A stretch of 10,193 bases of DNA from Thermodesulfatator sp. (GTDB lineage Bacteria > Desulfobacterota > Thermodesulfobacteria > Thermodesulfobacteriales > Thermodesulfobacteriaceae): positions 1-10,193 of the forward strand of contig JALWWR010000220.1 in the NCBI GenBank assembly GCA_026993045.1, read 5' to 3'. Shown piece by piece: positions 5,581 to 10,193 of this stretch (position 1 is its first letter; each line of letters starts with the position of its first letter). The translations under genes were made by a program, and so were the position numbers. Below the pieces are notes generated by a model. That model ran no database searches and had not been told where the DNA came from. It worked only from the letters and a program-made list of their open reading frames with translations.

Positions 5581-7454
5581 CCACCCCCATTTATTATGTG
5601 AACGCCGAGCCTCATCTAGGCCACGCCTACACCACCATCGTGGCCGACACGGTGGCCCGGGTTAAACGCCTCAAGGGGGAGGAAGTCTTTTTTCTCACCG
5701 GGACCGACGAGCACGGAGACAAGATCGTCAAGGCCGCGGAGGCGGTGGGACTTTCTCCTCAAGAGTACGTGGACCAGATCGCCGAGAGATTCCGCCAAAC
5801 CTGGCCCCTCCTTCATATCGAATACAGCCGTTTTATTCGCACCACGGAGCCGGCCCACAAGAAGGTGGTCCAGCAGGTGCTTCAAAGGCTCTACGAGGAG
5901 GGGCATATCTCTTTCGGGGAATATGAGGGCCTTTACTGTTTCGGTTGCGAACGTTTCCTCACCCTGAAGGAGCTCTCAGACGGCCTCTGTCCGGATCACA
6001 AGACTCCTCCCACCCCTTTGCGGGAGAGCAACTACTTCTTTGATCTGGCCCGTCATCAAGACTGGTTGATAGAGCACTTAAAACGCCATCCGGACTTTAT
6101 CCAGCCTTCGGGTTATCGGGAAGAGGTCCTAGGGCTCCTGCGCGAAGGGCTGGAACCACTTTGTATTTCCAGACCTAAAAGCCGTCTTTCTTGGGGGATA
6201 GAGTTTCCCTTTGACCGCCACTACGTGACCTACGTCTGGTTTGACGCCCTTCTCAACTATCTTTCTGGGATTGGTTATCCGGAGGATCCCTCGTGGGAGA
6301 AATGGTGGCGGGTGGCGGAACACGTGATCGCCAAGGACATCTTAAAACCCCATGCTATTTACTGGCCCATCATGCTCCGGGCCATGGGGCTTCCGGTGTA
6401 TCGCCGTCTTCACGTCCACGGATATTGGAATCTCAACCAGGCCAAGATGTCTAAAAGTTTGGGGAACGTAGTCCGGCCTGAGGATTTGGTTTCCCGTTAC
6501 GGGGCGGATCGGGTACGGTATTTTCTCTTACGGGAAATGGCCTTCGGACAGGACGCGGAGTTTAGTGAAGAGGCCTTAGTGGTTCGGACTAACGCTGAAC
6601 TAGCCAACGACTTCGGGAACCTGGTCTTTCGGACTCTTTCCATGGTGGACAAATATTTTAAGGGCCGGGTGCCAGCTCCTGGAGAGAAGGCCTCCCCGGA
6701 TCGGGCCTTAGAGGAAAAGGTCTGTTCGGCGGCCAAGGCCTACCTCGCCGAAATGGAGGCCTTTCGTTTCCATCGGGCTTTGGCCTTGCTCAACGAGGCC
6801 GTACGGGAGGCCAACCGCTATGTGGATCGCGAGGCCCCTTGGGAGTTGAACAAACGGGGGGAAAAGTCCCGTTTGGGACAGGTGCTTTACACCCTGCTGG
6901 AGACCTTAAGGGTCTTGGCGGTGGCCCTTTGGCCGGTCATGCCTCGTTCCTCGGAACTCCTGTTAGAAAACTTGGGGCTTTTTCCGGCTGAAGAGCTATC
7001 CTGGGAGAAGGCCCTTTCTTGGGGCCGCCTCCAAGAGGGGGGGCTGGTCCAAAGAGGCCCGGCCCTTTTCCCCCGTCTTGAAAGACCCGAGCTCCAAGCT
7101 CCAAAGCCTGTTAAGGAGGAAGAGGTGTCCGAAAAACTCTATCCTTTAGAGGAGTTTAAGAAATGGGACCTACGGGTGGCCGAGGTGGTAGCGGCGGAAC
7201 GAGTGCCGGGTACGGACCGGCTTCTCAAGCTCACAGTACGTTGTCCGGAGGAGCGCACGGTGATAGCCGGAATTGCCGAACATTATAAGCCGGAAGAGCT
7301 GGTCGGGAAACAAGTGGTGCTAGTGGCTAATCTTAAGCCGGCCAAGATCCGGGGTATACTCTCCCAAGGCATGATCTTGGCCGCCAAGGACGAGAAGGGA
7401 TTGCGGGTCTTAGTCCCGGAGGAAAAAGTCCGGGTAGGAGCGGAGGTGGGCTAA
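5565..7454 (+). CDS. metG: Methionyl-tRNA synthetase with C-terminal tRNA-binding domain
   Basis: MetG charges tRNA-Met with methionine using ATP in the cytoplasm. The 629-residue protein starts at GTG with the typical TTPIYYVNAEPHLGHAYT opening. The HIGH-type motif is HLGH (17-20) and the second ATP motif is KMSKS (294-298). A connective zinc site is formed by C125-x2-C128 and C142-x2-H145 (CPDH). The anticodon-binding helical domain follows (about 350-500), including the AFGQDAEFSEE and NDFGNLV segments. A C-terminal EMAP/Trbp111-like tRNA-binding domain occupies about 527-629 (FKKWDLRVAEVV, PAKIRGILSQGM). Length and order are those of dimeric bacterial MetG enzymes. The start overlaps ricT by 16 bp, and the stop shares its last base with the next ATG (TAATG). 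These junctions suggest coupled translation across the operon. Confidence 0.97.
   Translation: MAFYITTPIYYVNAEPHLGHAYTTIVADTVARVKRLKGEEVFFLTGTDEHGDKIVKAAEAVGLSPQEYVDQIAERFRQTWPLLHIEYSRFIRTTEPAHKKVVQQVLQRLYEEGHISFGEYEGLYCFGCERFLTLKELSDGLCPDHKTPPTPLRESNYFFDLARHQDWLIEHLKRHPDFIQPSGYREEVLGLLREGLEPLCISRPKSRLSWGIEFPFDRHYVTYVWFDALLNYLSGIGYPEDPSWEKWWRVAEHVIAKDILKPHAIYWPIMLRAMGLPVYRRLHVHGYWNLNQAKMSKSLGNVVRPEDLVSRYGADRVRYFLLREMAFGQDAEFSEEALVVRTNAELANDFGNLVFRTLSMVDKYFKGRVPAPGEKASPDRALEEKVCSAAKAYLAEMEAFRFHRALALLNEAVREANRYVDREAPWELNKRGEKSRLGQVLYTLLETLRVLAVALWPVMPRSSELLLENLGLFPAEELSWEKALSWGRLQEGGLVQRGPALFPRLERPELQAPKPVKEEEVSEKLYPLEEFKKWDLRVAEVVAAERVPGTDRLLKLTVRCPEERTVIAGIAEHYKPEELVGKQVVLVANLKPAKIRGILSQGMILAAKDEKGLRVLVPEEKVRVGAEVG
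7442..7446 (+). promoter_or_regulatory. Shine-Dalgarno site for the DUF169 gene
   Basis: GGAGG inside the last metG codons stands 7 nt before the ATG at 7454 and supports that start together with the TAATG stop-start junction. Confidence 0.75.
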
Positions 7455-8200
7455 TGTCAGGCGCTAACCTTTCAGAGACCTTATTGCGGACTCTTCGGCT
7501 CTACCACGAGCCGGTGGCAGTCTATCTTCTGGAAAAGGAGGAAGGCCCTTTTAAGGACTTGGCCCGTCCCAAAAACCGTCTTTCCATCTGTCAAATAGTG
7601 GCTCACGTACGGGAAGTGGGCCAAGGGGTACTTCTTACCCCTCAAGGCCTTCATTGTCAGACGGCAGCCTTTGTGTGCGGATTTCCTTATAAGGAAGAAC
7701 GGGTCCTTAAGACCTTATACAAATTCTTGTCGCAAAAGGCGGCGGAAAAACTATACGCCGAAAGGGCCCGTTTGGAGCCTGGGCGCTATCAGGCTTTGGC
7801 TTTTGTGCCTTTGGAGAGGGTTGAAGCTCCCCCGGAGGTGGTCCTTTTAGTCGTGGACGCCCTCCAGGCGGCCCATCTTTTGGATTTTTATCTCCTAGGA
7901 GCCGGTCTTACCGAGCTTTCCTTAAGCCATTACCCGAACGCCGCGGTTTGCGGTTCCATGGTTAAGGCCTTTGTGGAGCAGAGTCCGGTCTTAAGCCTCC
8001 CCTGCCCGGGGGCCTTTTCTTCCGGGAAGATGGACCGCGGGGAGTTAATCTTGGCTTTCCCTTGGCAGGCCTTTGAGACCGCCTTAAAGGTCCTCCAAGA
8101 AAAGGTCCAGAAAGGGCGGGTCTCTTTTCTGGGAGGACCTCGCTTGGTGGGAGAAGACCTCTGCCGTAATTGTCCCTTGATAAGCTTTGGCTCTGGATGA
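7454..8200 (+). CDS. DUF169-family protein, cysteine-rich, function unknown
   Basis: This 248-residue soluble protein matches the DUF169 family, found widely in anaerobic bacteria and archaea and without an established biochemical role. Seen: the opening LYHEPVAVYLL, typical of the family's first strand, then RLSICQIV (C46), LHCQTAAFVCGF (C68, C75), YQALAFVPLERVEAPPEVVLL, NAAVCGSMVKAF (C166), LPCPGAF (C184) and GELILAFPWQAFE near residue 200. A C-terminal CRNC (C237, C240) adds a CxxC pair. The many conserved-looking cysteines suggest metal or FeS binding, which is inference. No signal peptide or membrane segment is seen. Translation is coupled to metG through TAATG and to the M20 gene through ATGA. 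The operon setting gives no clear functional clue. Confidence 0.85.
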   Translation: MSGANLSETLLRTLRLYHEPVAVYLLEKEEGPFKDLARPKNRLSICQIVAHVREVGQGVLLTPQGLHCQTAAFVCGFPYKEERVLKTLYKFLSQKAAEKLYAERARLEPGRYQALAFVPLERVEAPPEVVLLVVDALQAAHLLDFYLLGAGLTELSLSHYPNAAVCGSMVKAFVEQSPVLSLPCPGAFSSGKMDRGELILAFPWQAFETALKVLQEKVQKGRVSFLGGPRLVGEDLCRNCPLISFGSG

Positions 8201-9267
8201 AAGAGATTTTCCGGGAACTTATTTTGACCTTAGCCGAGATTCCCAGCGAAAGCGGTCAAGAGACCGCGGTCTTGGATTTTATTTTTCGCTGGCTTAAGGA
8301 ACGGGGCTTGAGCCCGGAATGGCAGACGGTCCCAGGCTGCGCTTCTAACCTTCTTCTCTTTTTCTCCGAAAAGCCGCGGCTTCTCCTGACCACTCACGTA
8401 GACACCGTCCCTTTGCGGCTAGGGCTTTACCCTCCTCGGGCCCAAGGCGATCATCTTTACGGAGTAGGGGTGTGCGACGCCAAGGCCGGGATAGCTATTC
8501 TCATGCTTCTGGCTGAAGCTCTAGCCCGTCAAGGGGAGGCACCTTCTTTGGCCTTGGCCTTTCTGGTGGATGAAGAAAACGAAGGGCGGGGTTCGGCGGC
8601 CCTGGCCCGGGAGTTCCGTTTCCCAGAAGCGGTGGTCCTGGAACCCACCCATCTAACTATAGCGGTGGCGGAAGGGGGATCCATAGAATACGAGGTGGAG
8701 GTGCAGGGGCGGGCCGTACATGGCAGTTTGGCCTTCCGGGGGGTTAACGCCATCGAGCGGGCCATGGATTTAGTGAGCGGGCTAAAGCGACTCCCTTTCC
8801 TTTATGAAGAACACCCCATGCTGGGCCCCTCGGGTTTTAACGTGGAAAAGTTTATAGGAGGAGACGGAGAGCTGCGGGTCCCGGACCGGGTGGAGTTAGA
8901 GATCGAGTTTCGTCTGCTTCCCGGCCAGGACCTGGAGCAGATTCGGCGGGAAATTGAGTCCTATTTCGAGCGTTTCCCTTGGGTAAATTACAAGGTGAAA
9001 GATATCTCGGAGGCCTACAGTTTGGATCCCGAGGCGGCCATCGTCAAACGTCTGGGAGCGGCCTATCGAAAAGTAAGGGGGAGGGGGGCCGTGCTTTCCG
9101 GCATGCCCAGTTGGACCGACGCCGCTCACCTGGCTGCCGTGGGCATTCAAGCGGTGGTCTTTGGCCCGGGGGACATCGCCTTCTGTCACACCCCTGAAGA
9201 GACGGTCTCCCTTTCGGAGGTGGAGGCGGCCTTTTTGGTGCTGCGGGAATTGGCCCGGTCTTCCTGA
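8197..9267 (+). CDS. M20-family zinc metallopeptidase/deacylase (ArgE/DapE/ACY1 type)
   Basis: This 356-residue protein is a two-zinc M20 hydrolase, a family that cleaves N-acyl amino acids or small peptides. Substrate is not predictable here; acetylornithine, succinyl-diaminopimelate, N-acetyl-lysine or dipeptides are all possible. Seen: H67 and D69 in TTHVDTVP, bridging D94 in GVCDAKAG, general base and ligand E126/E127 in VDEENEGRGS, E149 in LEPTH, dimerisation-domain H175 in GRAVHGS, WTDAAHL in the second catalytic part, and final ligand H331 in FGPGDIAFCHTPEE. Start ATG 8197 is chosen over an upstream in-frame TTG at 8170, because it makes a 4-bp ATGA overlap with the preceding stop and gives a normal N terminus. 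No Shine-Dalgarno is evident, so coupling is likely. C93 and C330 flank two metal ligands. The 3' 82 bp overlap the convergent GNAT gene. Confidence 0.9.
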   Translation: MKEIFRELILTLAEIPSESGQETAVLDFIFRWLKERGLSPEWQTVPGCASNLLLFFSEKPRLLLTTHVDTVPLRLGLYPPRAQGDHLYGVGVCDAKAGIAILMLLAEALARQGEAPSLALAFLVDEENEGRGSAALAREFRFPEAVVLEPTHLTIAVAEGGSIEYEVEVQGRAVHGSLAFRGVNAIERAMDLVSGLKRLPFLYEEHPMLGPSGFNVEKFIGGDGELRVPDRVELEIEFRLLPGQDLEQIRREIESYFERFPWVNYKVKDISEAYSLDPEAAIVKRLGAAYRKVRGRGAVLSGMPSWTDAAHLAAVGIQAVVFGPGDIAFCHTPEETVSLSEVEAAFLVLRELARSS

Positions 9268-9713
9268 AGTCCCTTTTCCATCCGGATCCAGATTCCCAAT
9301 TTTTGGGTGGGAACGAAGCCCAATTTTTGATAAAAACGTTGGGCCCGCTGGTTGTTCTCCCCTACCCAAAGGGCCACTTTGGAGTAGCCCTGCCCTTGGA
9401 GGTATTTTAAGACCTCTTGCATGAGTTTTTCGGCCACGTGCCGGCCCTTGTATTCCGGAAGGACCGCTAGCTCGTGGATTTCGGGACAGGGAAGCATCTC
9501 TTCATAGGCCAAAAAACCCACTGGTTTTTGCCCTTCGAAGGCCACTAAGATCCCGCCTTTGGTGCGGTGGGTCAACCAGTGAAGATAGTTTTTGATCCGA
9601 TCGCGGCTTTTGTAAGCGTAGGTAGGGTCATCTTGGTAGGCGCGATAATAAAGCTCCACTAAAGAGGTTAACAGGGGTTTAGACAAACGTTCAAACTTTT
9701 TAAGGCTCCACAT
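9186..9713 (-). CDS. GNAT-family N-acetyltransferase
   Basis: This 175-residue cytoplasmic protein has the GNAT acetyl-CoA-binding fold; its acceptor is unknown. Seen: GILVAFEGQKPVGFLAY (strands 2-3, about 54-70), IHELAVLPEYKGRHVAEKLM (79-98) as strand 4 and the pyrophosphate-binding motif A, ALWVGENNQRAQRFYQKLGF (114-133) as motif B, and IWIRMEKG, which ends the fold. Residues 149-175 form a Ser/Thr/Arg/Lys-rich tail lying entirely antisense to the M20 gene, so the core is of normal length and the tail is extra. It resembles ribosomal-protein-type acetyltransferases only in general form. The start is ATG 9713; a weak AAGG lies just upstream. The gene is divergent from tRNA-Leu. Confidence 0.85.
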   Translation of the reverse strand: MWSLKKFERLSKPLLTSLVELYYRAYQDDPTYAYKSRDRIKNYLHWLTHRTKGGILVAFEGQKPVGFLAYEEMLPCPEIHELAVLPEYKGRHVAEKLMQEVLKYLQGQGYSKVALWVGENNQRAQRFYQKLGFVPTQKLGIWIRMEKGLQEDRANSRSTKKAASTSERETVSSGV

Positions 9714-9716
9714 AGG

Positions 9717-9736
9717 CCTTATCTATAACAATAAGG
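9717..9736 (-). repeat. Inverted repeat over the GNAT promoter
   Basis: CCTTAT (9717-9722) and ATAAGG (9731-9736) are perfect inverted arms separated by 8 bp. The dyad covers the candidate -10 box TATAGA of the GNAT gene (9722-9727, minus strand). It could be an operator, but it is short and may be chance. Confidence 0.3.
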
Positions 9737-9750
9737 TCGGCCTTTTTGAA
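9722..9750 (-). promoter_or_regulatory. Candidate promoter of the GNAT gene
   Basis: On the minus strand, TTCAAA (9745-9750) is followed after 17 bp by TATAGA (9722-9727), each matching the consensus at four positions. The -10 box ends 8 nt before the ATG, so the leader would be almost absent. Match quality is modest. Confidence 0.35.
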
Positions 9751-9754
9751 GGCC
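9739..9754 (+). repeat. Short perfect hairpin between GNAT gene and tRNA-Leu
   Basis: GGCCTT-TTTG-AAGGCC is a perfect 6-bp stem with a 4-nt loop. It overlaps the candidate -35 box of the GNAT promoter and lies upstream of the tRNA-Leu promoter. No T-run follows on either strand, so a terminator is unlikely; an operator or chance dyad remains. Confidence 0.35.
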
Positions 9755-9758
9755 ATGG

Positions 9759-9786
9759 TTGCAAGCCTTAGAGGATGTTTTAAAAT
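9759..9786 (+). promoter_or_regulatory. Promoter for tRNA-Leu
   Basis: TTGCAA (9759-9764, four -35 matches) and TAAAAT (9781-9786, five -10 matches) are separated by 16 bp, the same spacing as the tRNA-Gly promoter in this window. The predicted start falls around 9792-9794, at or within 2 nt of the mature tRNA end at 9794. Confidence 0.55.
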
Positions 9787-9793
9787 GAGCCCA

Positions 9794-9881
9794 GCCGAGG
9801 TGGCGGAACTGGCAGACGCGGTGGACTCAAAATCCACTGGGGTTCACCCCCGTGCGGGTTCGACTCCCGCCCTCGGCACCA
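9794..9881 (+). tRNA. tRNA-Leu, anticodon CAA, CCA encoded
   Basis: This is a class II tRNA with a complete cloverleaf. The acceptor stem GCCGAGG pairs with CCTCGGC (9871-9877), with discriminator A9878 and encoded CCA (9879-9881). The anticodon stem GTGGA/TCCAC encloses loop CTCAAAA (9826-9832), giving anticodon CAA at 9828-9830, which reads UUG. A long variable arm with GGGG...CCCC and a T-arm GCGGG-TTCGACT-CCCGC follow. The long variable arm and discriminator A agree with leucine identity. The 64 bp between this gene and proC are pyrimidine-rich and show no hairpin terminator. Confidence 0.97.
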
Positions 9882-9945
9882 ACCCTTCCCTCTCCCCTTA
9901 AATTCTAGTAACCTAGCTCCAAACTCTCTTGAAGGAGGCGCCTTT

Positions 9946-10193
9946 ATGGCTGTGGTGGGTTTTATCGGTGGAGGACAAATGGCCGAGGCCATTATCCGGG
10001 GCGGACTTACCGCCGGAATCTTTCGGAGAGAAGATCTCCGGGTCTCCGAGCCGAGTGAGGCCCGCCGGGCCTATCTGACCGAGACCTATGCCCTTAAAAC
10101 CTTTTTTGATAACTGCAAGCTCTTGGAGGAATGTGAGATCATAATCTTGGCCGTAAAGCCCCAAATAATTTCTAAGGTCCTGGAAGAGATAAA
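9946..10193 (+). CDS. proC: Pyrroline-5-carboxylate reductase (3'-truncated by window edge)
   Basis: The first 82 residues of ProC are visible; the gene runs off the window. ProC reduces 1-pyrroline-5-carboxylate to proline with NAD(P)H, the last step of proline synthesis. Seen: the dinucleotide-binding motif VGFIGGGQMAEAIIRGGL at the N terminus, a VSEPSEARR segment at the end of the second strand that contacts the cofactor, and ILAVKPQ near residues 68-74, all typical of ProC. The ATG is strongly supported by AAGGAGG (9932-9938), 7 nt upstream. The catalytic C-terminal part is outside the window, so other members of the F420/ProC-like dehydrogenase group cannot be fully excluded. Confidence 0.88.
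   Translation, partial: MAVVGFIGGGQMAEAIIRGGLTAGIFRREDLRVSEPSEARRAYLTETYALKTFFDNCKLLEECEIIILAVKPQIISKVLEEI

Noticed and set aside
8170..8196. TTG start for the M20 gene
   Set aside because: It adds nine residues read inside the DUF169 gene and has no ribosome site; ATG 8197 gives an ATGA coupling junction.
9700..9756. 18-codon minus-strand open frame upstream of and overlapping the GNAT start
   Set aside because: It starts at an ATG within CCATGG and is out of frame with the GNAT gene. It has no clear ribosome site, would begin upstream of the candidate transcript start, and shows no leader-peptide pattern.
9780..9992. Minus-strand open frame across tRNA-Leu
   Set aside because: It is again an antisense-tRNA artefact (GRESNPHGGE); it also overlaps the proC start.
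1..10193. Repeated GGATCC sites and frequent AGGCC words
   Set aside because: They are scattered through coding sequence in many contexts and follow from codon use; there is no regular spacing or array.
1..10193. CRISPR arrays, transposases, phage or defence genes
   Set aside because: No direct-repeat array, terminal inverted repeats or matching protein motifs were seen; every large frame is explained by a housekeeping, metabolic or unknown-family gene.

Overview
The window is ordinary, densely packed chromosomal DNA from an anaerobic, probably thermophilic bacterium. It carries the end of an archaeal-type four-subunit pyruvate:ferredoxin oxidoreductase operon, a molybdopterin-guanine-dinucleotide gene (mobB) and a polyferredoxin membrane protein. 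The proteins are rich in Lys/Glu/Arg, and intergenic gaps are very short. My best guess, from protein style and gene content rather than any search, is a sulfur-metabolising thermophile of the Thermodesulfobacteriota or a related lineage.

Layout. Positions 3-785 and 790-1731 (+) are the end of porA and complete porB. A clear sigma70-type promoter directly after porB drives tRNA-Gly(GCC) at 1777-1852. Next comes a two-gene unit (+): a metallo-beta-lactamase-fold hydrolase of the UPF0173 type (1909-2601) and mobB (2605-3315). mobB converges on, and overlaps by 53 bp, a minus-strand NapH/NosR/CcoG-like iron-sulfur membrane protein (3263-4624). An 80-bp divergent promoter region (4625-4704) separates that gene from a plus-strand operon: ricT/PSP1 (4705-5580), metG (5565-7454), a DUF169 protein (7454-8200) and an M20 metallopeptidase (8197-9267). 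The operon genes overlap by 16, 1 and 4 bp, so translational coupling is likely. A minus-strand GNAT acetyltransferase (9186-9713) converges on the M20 gene with an 82-bp overlap. A second 80-bp divergent spacer (9714-9793) leads to tRNA-Leu(CAA) at 9794-9881, and the window ends inside proC (from 9946).

Functional themes. PorAB oxidises pyruvate to acetyl-CoA and reduces ferredoxin. MobB and the polyferredoxin membrane protein fit a molybdenum/tungsten- and FeS-dependent anaerobic respiratory chain. The ricT-metG cluster concerns RNA processing and tRNA charging. The DUF169 and M20 genes ride in that operon with unknown substrates.

No mobile element, CRISPR array, phage gene or defence system was seen, and no stretch over 300 bases lacks a gene. 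The points worth a second look are regulatory or architectural: two (possibly three) genes that look leaderless and lack Shine-Dalgarno sites, two convergent gene pairs with overlapping 3' ends, a polyferredoxin with unusual Cys spacing and a long membrane tail, and a Cys-rich DUF169 protein inside a translation-related operon. I found no convincing undescribed system.
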